From CAZOOR01 sp964581505 (GTDB lineage Bacteria; Bacteroidota; Ignavibacteria; Kapaibacteriales; UBA2268), in assembly GCA_964581505.1 (NCBI GenBank), contig CAZOOR010000032.1:1-27854 (forward strand): DNA of 27,854 bases, in the 5' to 3' direction. This document shows positions 8,055 through 18,201 of the stretch, piece by piece. The notes beneath the pieces were generated by a model that did not search any database, was not told the origin of the DNA, and saw nothing but the letters and a program-made list of their open reading frames with translations. Every line of letters begins with the position of its first letter. Positions within the stretch are counted from its first letter, which is position 1. Made by a program: the position numbers and the translations under genes.

Positions 8055-10970
8055 TTATCTATTAATTCCTAATTCCTCAGAAAGGTATTTGCCTGTGTAG
8101 CTTATTTTGTTGTGTGCAATTTCTTCGGGGGTTCCTTCGGCAATTATTTCGCCACCATTATCGCCGCCTTCGGGACCTAAGTCAATTATCCAATCGGCAA
8201 ATTTAATGACGTCAATATTATGCTCTATAATTACAATTGTATTTCCTTTGTCAGCAAGTTCATTAAGGAGTTTGAGCAAAATATTAATATCCTCGAAGTG
8301 TAGTCCTGTTGTTGGTTCGTCCAGAAGATAAATAGTTTTACCAGTATTCCTCTTGGAGAGTTCTGCGGCAAGTTTAACCCTTTGTGCTTCTCCTCCTGAA
8401 AGAGTGGGCGCTTGCTGTCCCAATTTAATATATCCGAGACCAACGTCATATAGAGTTTGTAATTTCTTTTGAATTTTGGGTATTTCCGAGAAATAATGAA
8501 GTGATTCCTCAACGGTTAAATCCAAAACATCTGCAATAGACTTGCCTTTATACTTTACTTGGAGAGTCTCATTATTGTAGCGTCTCCCTTTGCAGACATC
8601 ACAGGTAACATATACGTTCGGAAGAAAATTCATTTCGATTTTTTTGATGCCGCCGCCTTCGCATTCTTCACATCTTCCTTCCTTTACGTTAAACGAGAAC
8701 CTACCAGTTTTGTAACCTCTTATTTTTGATTCCGGTAGCATAGCAAAGAAATTCCGTATTTGCGTAAAAATACCCGTGTATGTAACCGGATTGGAGCGGG
8801 GTGTGCGTCCAATCGGTGTTTGATTGATTTCAATTATTTTATCAATATAGTCCAATCCACTAATAGAGTTATATGGGAGCGGTAGTTTTTTTGAACGATA
8901 AAAATAACGTGAGAGAATAGGGTAGAGGGTGTCATTAATCAGTGAAGATTTACCCGAACCACTCATTCCCGTTATCCCAATAATCATACCAAGAGGTAAT
9001 TCGAGATTCACGGATTTAAGATTATTTCCTCTTGCTCCTTCTAAGATTAGCGATTCACCGTTCTTTTTTCGTCTTTTTGCGGGGATAAGAATATCTTTCT
9101 CTTTTCTCAAATATTGTGCTGTAAGTGAATTTGCAATTTTCTTATTAGAATAGTTGTTGATTTTTGAGGGTTCTGTTAAAAGGACAATTTTACCACCGTG
9201 TACACCGGCACCGGGTCCCAAATCCACAATATAATCGGATTGCTCTATCATTGCTCTATCATGCTCAACGACAATAACGGTATTACCCATATCACGTAAG
9301 TGTTTAAGTGATTGAATGAGTTTGTTATTATCATACTGATGTAGCCCTATACTTGGTTCGTCTAATACATAAGTAATCCCTACAAGTTCGGAACCTATTT
9401 GTGAAGCAAGACGAATGCGTTGAGATTCTCCGCCGGACAAAGTTCTTACATTCCTATCTAATGACAGATAGGAGAGACCTACTTCGATTAAAAACCTAAG
9501 TCTTGATTTGATTTCACTAATGATTGGTGTTGCAATTATTTTTTGTCTTTGCTCAAGTTCATCTGCAACACTTACAAAGAAATTGTAGCAACTGTTGATG
9601 TCCATTGCCGTAATTTCATTTATGGATTTTTCGGCAAATCTTACAAAAAGATTTGATTGTTTTAGTCTTCCTCCTTCGCAAGTAGGACATTGCTCTGCGC
9701 TCATAAAATTCTCAATATTTTTACGAATAGAAGCAGAGCCTGTATTAGCATATTGATGACGCAGGGTAGGTAAAATGCCGATAAACTTGTATTTATATGA
9801 AACACTTTTATCGGTGGAGAGTTTATACTCAATAGAGACCTGTTTGTCTTCTTCTTCCCCAAAGAGCAAAGTGTGGAGTTTGTCAGGTTCAATATCAGAA
9901 ATAGGTGACAATATGTCAATACCGACTTCGTTGCAATATGCATCAACTTGGTCCCAAATAAATACCTTCCTATATTTACCGATAGCCTCAATGCCACCAT
10001 CAAATATTGAAACGGATTTGTCGAGAATGATTAATTCAAGATTAAAATCAGTAAGATAGCCAAGCCCTTCGCAGGTTTTACAAGCACCATAGGGAGAGTT
10101 GAAAGAAAAATTATTTGGTGCTAATTCTTCATAAGCTATTCCGCAAGACGGACAAGTGTATGAAGTGCTGTAAAGGTTTGTATTCCATATATTTTTTTCG
10201 CTCTCAAATAGGATTAAAATCTTATCATCTGATTTTTTTAATGCTAATTCAATTGCTTCGATTAATCTGTGTTCGTGCTTTATATCAACAGTCATTCTAT
10301 CAATAAGCAAATCAATATCATGTATTTGATAGCGGCTGAGTTCCATTTTGTATTCAAGATTTACAATTTGACCGTCTATTCGGACTTTGGTAAAACCCTG
10401 TTGTAGGAGCTGTTCAAAAAGTTCTCTATAATGTCCTTTTCTTCCTCTAATCAGAGGTGCGAGAACAATGATACGTTTGTTGAAATATTTTGATTGAATT
10501 TCATTAATGATTTGCTCAATTGATTTTTTCTCGACAGGTATATTGCACACAGTGCAATACTGTGTGCCTATTTTTGCATATAAAAGTCGTAAATAATGAT
10601 AAATTTCTGTGGTGGTTCCAACAGTTGAACGTGGATTTTTACTTACTGATTTTTGTTCAATAGATATTGCAGGTGATAATCCTTCAATAGAATCCACATC
10701 AGGTTTCTTAAGAACACCTAAAAACTGACGTGCGTATGCAGACATACACTCAACATAGCGTCTTTGCCCCTCGGCATATAAAGTATCAAAAGCCAATGAT
10801 GATTTTCCCGAGCCGGATAAACCTGTAATAACAATAAATTTATCACGTGGGAGTTCGAGGGAAATATCTTTCAGGTTATGCTCTCTTGCACCTTTGACTA
10901 CAATTTTTGTAAGTTCGGGTGCGTCATTTTTCAGAATTTCAATATTATGTTTATTTATATTATCCGACAT
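8055..10970 (-). CDS. uvrA: Excinuclease ABC subunit A
   Basis: UvrA is the damage-sensing ATPase of nucleotide excision repair; it loads UvrB onto lesions. Both ABC modules are complete. Counting from the longest frame (ATG at 10997), Walker A GLSGSGKSS is at 59-67; the second is GMSGSGKSS. Signatures are LSGGESQRIRL and, at about 866, LSGGEAQRVKL. Walker B motifs are VLDEPSIGLH and LLDEPTTGLH. Two zinc modules are visible: CPSC with CKTC, and CEEC with CDVC. I place the start at 10970 (MSDNINKHN), giving 971 residues; the ATG at 10997 would add MIFKIDLLI, and neither has a clear ribosome binding site. The usual family length is about 940. The gene stands alone, without uvrB or uvrC nearby, and no LexA-like operator is evident. 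Confidence 0.96.
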   Translation of the reverse strand: MSDNINKHNIEILKNDAPELTKIVVKGAREHNLKDISLELPRDKFIVITGLSGSGKSSLAFDTLYAEGQRRYVECMSAYARQFLGVLKKPDVDSIEGLSPAISIEQKSVSKNPRSTVGTTTEIYHYLRLLYAKIGTQYCTVCNIPVEKKSIEQIINEIQSKYFNKRIIVLAPLIRGRKGHYRELFEQLLQQGFTKVRIDGQIVNLEYKMELSRYQIHDIDLLIDRMTVDIKHEHRLIEAIELALKKSDDKILILFESEKNIWNTNLYSTSYTCPSCGIAYEELAPNNFSFNSPYGACKTCEGLGYLTDFNLELIILDKSVSIFDGGIEAIGKYRKVFIWDQVDAYCNEVGIDILSPISDIEPDKLHTLLFGEEEDKQVSIEYKLSTDKSVSYKYKFIGILPTLRHQYANTGSASIRKNIENFMSAEQCPTCEGGRLKQSNLFVRFAEKSINEITAMDINSCYNFFVSVADELEQRQKIIATPIISEIKSRLRFLIEVGLSYLSLDRNVRTLSGGESQRIRLASQIGSELVGITYVLDEPSIGLHQYDNNKLIQSLKHLRDMGNTVIVVEHDRAMIEQSDYIVDLGPGAGVHGGKIVLLTEPSKINNYSNKKIANSLTAQYLRKEKDILIPAKRRKKNGESLILEGARGNNLKSVNLELPLGMIIGITGMSGSGKSSLINDTLYPILSRYFYRSKKLPLPYNSISGLDYIDKIIEINQTPIGRTPRSNPVTYTGIFTQIRNFFAMLPESKIRGYKTGRFSFNVKEGRCEECEGGGIKKIEMNFLPNVYVTCDVCKGRRYNNETLQVKYKGKSIADVLDLTVEESLHYFSEIPKIQKKLQTLYDVGLGYIKLGQQAPTLSGGEAQRVKLAAELSKRNTGKTIYLLDEPTTGLHFEDINILLKLLNELADKGNTIVIIEHNIDVIKFADWIIDLGPEGGDNGGEIIAEGTPEEIAHNKISYTGKYLSEELGINR

Positions 10971-11089
10971 TATTAGCAAATCAATTTTAAAAATCATTTA
11001 AATATCAATATATGATTTCGTTTTTCTTTGAATTTCAAATTAAGCAAAATAATAAGAAAAATGAAGTCTTGATTTATTTATGTGAATTA

Positions 11090-11122
11090 ATAAAAGAAAA
11101 CCCCGACATAATGCCGGGGTTT
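11090..11122 (-). terminator. Rho-independent terminator of the minus-strand giant T9SS gene
   Basis: Read on the minus strand, AAACCCCG (11122-11115) pairs with CGGGGTTT (11105-11098), with two further inner pairs and a tight loop, followed by a T-rich run. It lies about 22 bases after the stop of the 1445-residue gene and separates it from uvrA. Confidence 0.85.
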
Positions 11123-11143
11123 CGTGTGAATAAGAATCGTTGA

Positions 11144-14100
11144 TTATTTTTTAATAATCAGAGTCTTGGTATCAGTAAACGGACCGGATTTCATTTTGTA
11201 GAAATAAGCACCGGAGCCAATTCCAAGTTCATTAATATTAAATGAAATCTCATATTTACCGGGTTTCATATTTTGGTCAATCAAAGTAGCAACTTTGTCA
11301 CCCTTTTCATTGAAGAGAGTAATTGTAGTGCGTGCTTCCAAACCGACCGCATAAGAAATTGTAGTATTATTCGATGCAGGATTAGGAGTATTCTGCATTA
11401 ATGAATAATTTACATTTGAGAGTTCAATCAATCTGAGTGTATTTACGCAGACAGGAGTAATCTCAATTTGTCCCGGAATAGTATCAACAATAACATAATT
11501 ACGGGGAGTACCAAGAATTTTAAGTTCATGTGGAAGAGGAATAATATTTAAGTCAGATAAATAAGCATTCATCTTGAATCTAAATAAAGCACCTTCTCCA
11601 CTTAAGAATTTAATATTATTCGGGTCTCCACCGAAATAAAGTTGTAATGTTTTACCGTCAATGATTTTTGCATAATTGCAAGTCCAACCGTCAAGTAAAG
11701 TGCCTTTTGTTACGATATCATTGCAATCAACAACAGCAGGATATACAACTTGGGTCTTACTGCGACTATTATCTTTGAAATGAATTAAAACTTTAAATTC
11801 ATTGATTTTTGCCTCATTAAATGTACCTGTTTCGCCCGCTTTCTTGCGTATAAGATAAGTAATCTCAGTACTTGTACCCGGATCAACTTTATAATCTTTA
11901 GGAATTTCCGCAACCATACGGAAGACTTTTCCGCGACCTACGAGATTCGATACGGCTTCTCCAACACTGGTCTTATATTCAATTTGTCCATGATAAATTC
12001 CAATATCAAGGGCTGTAAACCTAACATCAATAAAGAGTGTGTCGGCAGGATATAATTTGAAAGGAGCAAGCAACTGATTTTTTATTCTTCCGTCAGCAGT
12101 ATGCCAATCCATCATTCCTGTATTGAATGCGTTAATATCACCTGTTAGGCTTGCATCAATATCCCTTAGTATATCAATTGTATCAGTTCCGGTATTTACT
12201 AATAAAACAGTTCCGTCACCTGATAGACTTCTAAATAGCGTGCCATAATCCCAATCGGTTGTTAACAGACCTTCTGTAAATCCATAACCAATTAATTCAC
12301 CTTCGGCAATGTCCGGTGCATCTTGGTCAGGTTTATTACCGTTTACTTCGTCCCAATTAGTAGCTTTAAGTGTTGCTTTATGTTTGCCGGCATGTATAGC
12401 GGTAAAAGTAATAGGAATATCCCAATTTTGTCCGGGATTAAGTATTCTAGGTAATTGAGGATTAATTACTGCCCTATTAATTTTAAATGCGTTTGCATCA
12501 GGTCCTACTATTCTTAATTCACTAACTTTAAGGGGCATTGAATAACCATGATGCGGATTATTGTGTTCCACCTTTCCATAATCATTCTCCGATTTGCCAA
12601 TTTTAAGTTTTTTAAAAGCATGACCTGTAATTGCAATATGCGGTTGAACACCTGTACCTAATAAACTAGCCTGAACTTTTACGATTTTATTATTAAATTC
12701 AGATTCAAAAACAACTTTTGCAGAATAATCCATTTCAGCTTTTGGTTCGAAGAATACTGGAATCTTTACGTGTTCACCATGTGTTAATTGAGTAGGTATA
12801 TAACTTTTATCAAGGGAGAACACATTGTCCTTATCATCTTTTATATAGATTGTATCTACATCAATATTCGTATTCCCAATACAGAAAACATCAATCTCGC
12901 CTTTATACTTATTATTTACCCATTTGTTGTCAACGATTCTTTTCTTTTTCCAATTATATCCTGTAATTCCCGGTCCGGCATCAATTGAGTTTCCTTCCCA
13001 GATTGAGTTTAATTTATCCTTTTTAGTATTGCCAACAAAAAGAGCTTCCGTCTTGTCAAGTTTGCTTACTTTATTGGGATGATAATAAGTTGTAAACTTC
13101 ACGGTTTTTCCAGGCTTTATTGTTAATGGAGAAGAAAAATCTCCGCCTTTTAGTCCACATGGCAGACCTTCCACTTTCGGAAAAATTGTTTTATCTGCAT
13201 CCGGCCACGTCATTTTATTTAGGACAACATCAACTGCACTAGTATTGATTATCTCTACTTCTTTTTTAACAAGATTGTTTATAGGTATATTTTCCCATTT
13301 AGCATCTCCAATTAAAACTACAGGTGTCCCCATTTTGTAAACCAGTTCAACTTTGGGCCATTCGTAACAACTAAGTTCTGCAATAACAAAATCTCTGACT
13401 GTTTTTTTCGTATAGACAGGGGCGCTTGCACAGACCTCAATTGTTTTTCGTTCGCCTGGCTTCAAAGTAAATGGTAATGTTACGGGATGCTCTTTGGAGT
13501 CTAATTTAATCTTAAACTCCGGTCTCTTTTTCTCTAAGTATAAATCATTGATTGTAACAGGAACATGTTTGCTGATATTAACAATATCAAACGTCTTTCC
13601 ACATACATTATCGCCTTCCTGCAACTGTCCCCAATCCACTTTTTCAGCTTCATAAGCAATTTCTTCGGGCCAATATTCATATTCTAAATATTGAGTTTTA
13701 CCTGTTTTTGTTTGTACTTTAATTTTACTCTTTGCATGTTGTTTTACATCAATTATTTTAAGATAATATTCCGCCTTTTTAGTATTACCCGGAACAAAAT
13801 CGGGGTCTGTACTAAAATTATAATTTTCCAAATCGGAAGGAATAATGTTATAAATCCAAGCACAATCTGCATCATCGGGAAGTACCTGTACTTTTCCGGT
13901 AACATCGCCGCAAATCATAGTATCTTTTACAATAAGCGAATCATCACATTTGGAGTTGTAGTTGATGCCTATCGGGTAGCCATAAGCAAATCCGTCCTTC
14001 ATCCTATCCCAGTTTCCGTATGCATACGCACCGAAAACAGCTTTTTCTTTGCCATTAGTACCGGGTAATGTGTCGCCGTACATATAGTGGTCGCCTGCTG

Positions 14101-15481
14101 ATACAGACTGTGCAATATAGGCATAATCAGTACCTTCGAGATACTTAATTGCATTTCCGAATCTAACCGTGAACTTTAGACCGTCCATATAAAGATATTT
14201 AAGATGAGATGCTTTGAAAGTAACATAAACAAAGTTATCTATTTGTGCAGGTGAACGCCAAGTGGCATAGCTTGTCCAATGGTCAACAGGAGCAAGCACA
14301 ATCAACATACCTTGTCCGTTTCGCGAAGGGTTCTGTGGTTGGTCGTTTCCTGATTTAACCTTTGGTCGTACTTCCTGCAACCACCAAGTTTTACCATATT
14401 GTGCAACAAGAACTTTATTATTTGCACGGTAATAAGCTGCATCTTCTTGATTGACGATGTCATAAAATTGCCCCCTTTTCAGTGTAGGTGAAATCTGCAT
14501 AAATCCCGTTCCGTCTTTACGCATCTGCTTGATAATAGTTTTATCTTCGGTTGCAATAAAACGAATTAAATCACCTTTGTCATTTTCAATTTTTCCTCTT
14601 GTTCTATCAGCATACTGAATAGGAGCAGAAATATATTCTGTTCCTAAAAGTTCAATGGGCCAAACCATATCAGTCATCATATTACGCATAAAGCCACCGT
14701 TCCTGCCCATGAATGTATATTGGTATCGAGGGAAAGCACCTTTCGTATGACCTGAAATAACAGCAATAGGGTAATTTGCTCTTAAATATGTACCAGTTAA
14801 ATCCGTAGAATTATCCTGACTAAGATTTTTTTTGATACTTCCAAGTATTAGGAAAGTTTGTCCTTCATCTAAAGTTACAGAAGCTAATCCACCGCGTTTT
14901 ATGCCCTTCATTGTTTTTGTTGTTGGTCTGTATGTTAATTTTGTCTTGTCGTGCGTTGCAATAACAAGAATTTGAGGTGGACGGTGTTCACCGTCTTTTG
15001 TCAACTGGTCTTGGTACAAATTCATTGTTACATATTTTTTACCAAGCCATTCTACAGGAATAACTCTGTATGCTTCACCCGACCATTGGTATGACATATA
15101 AACAGCAACAGAAATTGGAGCATCACCTACTACATGAATACCTTTATTCTTTGCGACTTCAGATTCTTTCATCATCAAGTGGTCTCCATAGGGAACAGCT
15201 GTAATTTTATTTTTTCTAATAACAACGTTTTGCACTGTACCTGTTTGTTGGTCAATAACTCTAGCGCGAGTATCAACCTTAGATGAAATCCAAATTGCTA
15301 TTGGATCATTGCCGCGAATAGCTTCGGTTTGCTCTCTTCCGCAAAAGGGCAATCCAAGCCAGTATTCCTTACCTTCCGTTATTTCTTCAAGTACTTGCTT
15401 CTGTGAGTAGGCGAATTGAACGGAAGTAAAGAATGAGATTATCATTACTGATAAGAAAAAACTTGTCAATAAACGCTTCAT
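11144..15481 (-). CDS. Giant secreted T9SS protein: IgGFc-binding-like head, Ig-like repeats, sorting domain
   Basis: The 1445-residue product has a signal peptide (1-26, cut near AYSQ). Residues 36-400 resemble the IgGFc-binding protein N-terminal family: GKEYWLGLPF, VVGDAPISVAVYMSYQW, LTGTYLRANYPIAVISGHTKG, and LLGTEYISAPI. From about 620 to 1185 come several degenerate Ig-like modules of the choice-of-anchor D / ASH type, each with a phrase such as FDIVNIS, VEIINTSAVDVV, VFCIGNTNIDVDTIYI or VLLVNTGTDTIDI followed by LKPGE-like turns. About 1185-1350 looks cohesin-like (VDPGTSTEITYLI, FLSGEGALFRFKM). Residues 1357-1445 are the T9SS sorting domain (NTPNPASNNTTISYAV). A surface adhesin or scaffold role is inference; the ligand is unknown. 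It is flanked by a GGAG ribosome binding site and its own terminator, so it is probably transcribed alone. Confidence 0.88.
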   Translation of the reverse strand: MKRLLTSFFLSVMIISFFTSVQFAYSQKQVLEEITEGKEYWLGLPFCGREQTEAIRGNDPIAIWISSKVDTRARVIDQQTGTVQNVVIRKNKITAVPYGDHLMMKESEVAKNKGIHVVGDAPISVAVYMSYQWSGEAYRVIPVEWLGKKYVTMNLYQDQLTKDGEHRPPQILVIATHDKTKLTYRPTTKTMKGIKRGGLASVTLDEGQTFLILGSIKKNLSQDNSTDLTGTYLRANYPIAVISGHTKGAFPRYQYTFMGRNGGFMRNMMTDMVWPIELLGTEYISAPIQYADRTRGKIENDKGDLIRFIATEDKTIIKQMRKDGTGFMQISPTLKRGQFYDIVNQEDAAYYRANNKVLVAQYGKTWWLQEVRPKVKSGNDQPQNPSRNGQGMLIVLAPVDHWTSYATWRSPAQIDNFVYVTFKASHLKYLYMDGLKFTVRFGNAIKYLEGTDYAYIAQSVSAGDHYMYGDTLPGTNGKEKAVFGAYAYGNWDRMKDGFAYGYPIGINYNSKCDDSLIVKDTMICGDVTGKVQVLPDDADCAWIYNIIPSDLENYNFSTDPDFVPGNTKKAEYYLKIIDVKQHAKSKIKVQTKTGKTQYLEYEYWPEEIAYEAEKVDWGQLQEGDNVCGKTFDIVNISKHVPVTINDLYLEKKRPEFKIKLDSKEHPVTLPFTLKPGERKTIEVCASAPVYTKKTVRDFVIAELSCYEWPKVELVYKMGTPVVLIGDAKWENIPINNLVKKEVEIINTSAVDVVLNKMTWPDADKTIFPKVEGLPCGLKGGDFSSPLTIKPGKTVKFTTYYHPNKVSKLDKTEALFVGNTKKDKLNSIWEGNSIDAGPGITGYNWKKKRIVDNKWVNNKYKGEIDVFCIGNTNIDVDTIYIKDDKDNVFSLDKSYIPTQLTHGEHVKIPVFFEPKAEMDYSAKVVFESEFNNKIVKVQASLLGTGVQPHIAITGHAFKKLKIGKSENDYGKVEHNNPHHGYSMPLKVSELRIVGPDANAFKINRAVINPQLPRILNPGQNWDIPITFTAIHAGKHKATLKATNWDEVNGNKPDQDAPDIAEGELIGYGFTEGLLTTDWDYGTLFRSLSGDGTVLLVNTGTDTIDILRDIDASLTGDINAFNTGMMDWHTADGRIKNQLLAPFKLYPADTLFIDVRFTALDIGIYHGQIEYKTSVGEAVSNLVGRGKVFRMVAEIPKDYKVDPGTSTEITYLIRKKAGETGTFNEAKINEFKVLIHFKDNSRSKTQVVYPAVVDCNDIVTKGTLLDGWTCNYAKIIDGKTLQLYFGGDPNNIKFLSGEGALFRFKMNAYLSDLNIIPLPHELKILGTPRNYVIVDTIPGQIEITPVCVNTLRLIELSNVNYSLMQNTPNPASNNTTISYAVGLEARTTITLFNEKGDKVATLIDQNMKPGKYEISFNINELGIGSGAYFYKMKSGPFTDTKTLIIKK

Positions 15482-15487
15482 TCATAA

Positions 15488-15491
15488 CTCC
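15488..15491 (-). promoter_or_regulatory. Shine-Dalgarno of the IgGFc-like T9SS gene
   Basis: GGAG on the minus strand is 6 bases before the ATG at 15481. It supports this start and suggests good translation. Confidence 0.65.
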
Positions 15492-15693
15492 AAAATTAAT
15501 AGATAAAATTTATATTTTTTTTCAATTTAAATAATTAAATTAATAATTGACACTATGCAAGAAATAATATTAAGAAAAAATGCTATCCTAAACAAATTTT
15601 TTCTAATTATAAAATCATAAATTTCTATTATCAATAAAATTATTTTACATATCTATCCCAAAGTAGGAAAAATTAATTTATAATTAAAATTTC

Positions 15694-15719
15694 ATATAAT
15701 AGTCATTTAATATAATAGT
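15694..15719 (+). repeat. 10-base direct repeat ATATAATAGT, two copies
   Basis: ATATAATAGT occurs at 15694-15703 and again at 15710-15719, 16 bases apart, 44-69 bases before the carboxypeptidase ATG. The copies could be tandem -10-like elements or a binding site, but in DNA this AT-rich the repeat could be chance. No -35 partner is visible. Confidence 0.35.
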
Positions 15720-15762
15720 TTAAAAGAGGTTTTGTTACAAAAAAAATGAAATTCATATAAAA

Positions 15763-18120
15763 ATGTGGAAAAATATTTTAAAATATTCAAGGGCGTTGCT
15801 CCTAATTCTATTTTTCTTGGCTTATTCGCATATTTTTGCTCTAAATGATGATGTTTTCAGTAAAGTAAAAATTAAGTTAGATAGTAATTTCAATTATAAT
15901 AATTTAATTTATTATGGCTTTGATTTAGAAACTGCCCGAATTGATAAAGGTAATTGTGAAATAATTGTTGATGCTTATGAAATGAATATGCTTAACAAAT
16001 TAAAAGTAAATTACAAAATCATTACAAACGACGTCTATGTGGATTATGTAAGTAAAATGGAAAAATGGCAGAGAAAAAATAAAAGTCATAATCTAATGCT
16101 TTTGCCTGATTTTCAATTTGGTTCAATGGGGGGGTATTATACTCTTTCTGAAACTTATGAACAGTTTGATAATATGCGAATAAAGTATCCTCAATACTTA
16201 GTGAAAACCGATACGATTGGATATACTTTTGAAAATCGCCCGATAGTATTATATACGTATGGAGATACGGTTTCCAAGAAAAATGAAATTTTACTGACCG
16301 CACTTCATCATGCACGCGAACCGGGTAGCGTTTTTGTTATTATTTATTTTCTAAAAGATTTATTACAGAGAGCAAATGCCGGGGTTCGGGAAGCATTGTT
16401 TCTTTTGAAAAATAGAACAATTTATGTAATAGCTATTGTAAATCCTGACGGTTTAGCATACAATGAAAAAATCAGACCTAATGGCGGTGGTATGTGGCGG
16501 AAAAACCGCTTTGTAATTAACGATTCGGCAATTGGCATAGATTTGAACAGGAACTACGGACCTTATGAATTTTGGAATGCACCTATTAATGGTTCTTCAG
16601 TCAAGCCATTACATAACACATATCGTGGTACAGCACCATTTTCCGAAAAGGAGACGCAGGCAATACGCAGTTTTGCTCTTACAAAAAATATTAAACTTGC
16701 AATTAATTATCATACTTATGGCAATCTACTTATATTTCCTTTTGGAGCGCTCGCTAAGGAAACGTCAGATTCAGTAGTTTTTAGAAAAATTGCCGAAGAA
16801 TTATCACAGACGAATAGATTTGTTTATGGAAGGGATTTGCAAACGGTAAGATATCCTGCACGTGGTGTTGCAGATGATTGGTTCTATTGGACGGGCAAGG
16901 ATAAAGAACAAAAGACTTATGCTTTCACTGCGGAGGTTGGCACTGTTGGAGATGGATTCTGGACTACGCCGGATAGGATAGCAGAGCAGTGTAGAGAAAA
17001 TATATATATGAATGAACAGATTCTCTGGTCTGCCGACATTAATTGGCGTCCACGAAATATTGACTTGTCAAATAATAATGATAATGTAATTAAATTGTAT
17101 GCTGTAAATACGGGAGTAAATAATGCGGTATTAAAACCACGGATAAATTTATTGTCGCTTGAGCCAAATATTATTATTGGCAAAATCCCGGCAAATGATA
17201 CATTGAATAATAATCAATATATAGCAAATTATAAATTTAGTATCGTTAAAGATATTCCAAATGGTAAGTCTGTTAACATTCAGATTGAAACTATTCAAGA
17301 GGGAGTTTCCCGTTTGGATACTATATCAATGTTTTTTGGCAAATCGAATGCAATACCGCTGTTCCAAAATGAACACCTTGTAGGTAAATGGAATAATGGA
17401 AAATGGGGCTTTGAGTATAATACTAATATGGAGCATTTTGTTCTTTCGGACAGTCCGAAGGGATATTACAAAGATAATGATACTAATTATATTCAAATGC
17501 TTGAACCTATAAAATTAGATTATAATGCCGCATATTTACGATTTGTTTCATATTGGGAAATTGAAACTAATTATGATTATGCAGTGGTTGAGCTATCAAC
17601 AGATGCAGGTGTTACTTGGCATAAAATTGATGCCAAAAAGATGTGCAAAGGCTCGGGGGCTAAATCTGCTACTATAGCTTTCGATGAGTACGGCTTCTCC
17701 GGAAGTTCTTTGAGTTGGTTCGAGAATGAAATATCACTAAATAATTATCTTCATCAGGAAATTCTTTTGCGATTTGGAGTATTATCGGATAAAGCAACAG
17801 TTGCGCAGGGTTGGTTGCTTGATTCTATATCAATTATAGTATTTCCAAAGATTTCGAGTTCAATAGATAATAATGAACATTTTGCAAACTCTATATTCCC
17901 CAATCCTGTAAAATGCAATGAATTAATAAATATGGAATTGGAAGCCGGAAGTGAAATAGAGAATATTATAATTACTGATATAATTGGAAATATTCTGGAT
18001 ATTGATTTTGACAACTATAATAACACTTTACATTTTGCTATTGCTAAGCGTGGTGTATATTTTATTAAAGTATTCTATAAAAACGGAAACTCTTCCTATA
18101 AAAAACTTATAGTTCTTTGA
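15763..18120 (+). CDS. Secreted M14 zinc carboxypeptidase with T9SS sorting domain
   Basis: This 785-residue metallopeptidase should remove C-terminal residues from peptides outside the cell. A signal peptide covers 1-26 (cut near IFA). Residues 30-110 resemble the pro-region of bacterial M14 enzymes. The catalytic domain is about 125-430: zinc ligands His183 and Glu186 (HHAREP) and His317 (NYHTYGNLLIFPFG), substrate-binding Asn262-Arg263 (DLNRNYG), and catalytic Glu391 (FTAEVG). All key residues are present, so activity is expected. Beta-rich domains follow, including a jelly-roll-like part near 545-695. The last 80 or so residues hold a sorting domain (SIFPNPVKCNELINMEL, then RGVYFIKVFYKNG). 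The ATG at 15763 has no clear ribosome binding site. Carboxypeptidase T-like specificity is possible but cannot be read here. Confidence 0.92.
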   Translation: MWKNILKYSRALLLILFFLAYSHIFALNDDVFSKVKIKLDSNFNYNNLIYYGFDLETARIDKGNCEIIVDAYEMNMLNKLKVNYKIITNDVYVDYVSKMEKWQRKNKSHNLMLLPDFQFGSMGGYYTLSETYEQFDNMRIKYPQYLVKTDTIGYTFENRPIVLYTYGDTVSKKNEILLTALHHAREPGSVFVIIYFLKDLLQRANAGVREALFLLKNRTIYVIAIVNPDGLAYNEKIRPNGGGMWRKNRFVINDSAIGIDLNRNYGPYEFWNAPINGSSVKPLHNTYRGTAPFSEKETQAIRSFALTKNIKLAINYHTYGNLLIFPFGALAKETSDSVVFRKIAEELSQTNRFVYGRDLQTVRYPARGVADDWFYWTGKDKEQKTYAFTAEVGTVGDGFWTTPDRIAEQCRENIYMNEQILWSADINWRPRNIDLSNNNDNVIKLYAVNTGVNNAVLKPRINLLSLEPNIIIGKIPANDTLNNNQYIANYKFSIVKDIPNGKSVNIQIETIQEGVSRLDTISMFFGKSNAIPLFQNEHLVGKWNNGKWGFEYNTNMEHFVLSDSPKGYYKDNDTNYIQMLEPIKLDYNAAYLRFVSYWEIETNYDYAVVELSTDAGVTWHKIDAKKMCKGSGAKSATIAFDEYGFSGSSLSWFENEISLNNYLHQEILLRFGVLSDKATVAQGWLLDSISIIVFPKISSSIDNNEHFANSIFPNPVKCNELINMELEAGSEIENIIITDIIGNILDIDFDNYNNTLHFAIAKRGVYFIKVFYKNGNSSYKKLIVL

Positions 18121-18201
18121 GTACTTAGGACAAAACAAGTAAAAAATCTTTCGTATTTTGCAATTTCATATATTTTCAAATCAATTTTGAAATTTTGATT
18201 A

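Larger units (their letters stand above)
15482..15762. promoter_or_regulatory. AT-rich divergent intergenic region
   Basis: These 281 bases separate the minus-strand giant T9SS gene from the plus-strand M14 carboxypeptidase and must hold promoters for both. The stretch is very AT-rich and I see no gene or hairpin. I could not place a convincing Bacteroidota-type promoter (TTTG with TAnnTTTG) on either strand. Two TATAAT-containing direct repeats lie near the carboxypeptidase side. Confidence 0.55.

Noticed and set aside
13691..14068. Plus-strand open frame of 125 codons within the minus-strand giant T9SS gene
   Set aside because: It lies wholly inside a well-supported gene; the Ile/Phe/Cys-rich product looks like antisense noise.
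15547..15552. TTGACA as a -35 box in the divergent region
   Set aside because: No matching -10 at 16-18 bases downstream, and the FCB group mostly uses a different promoter consensus.
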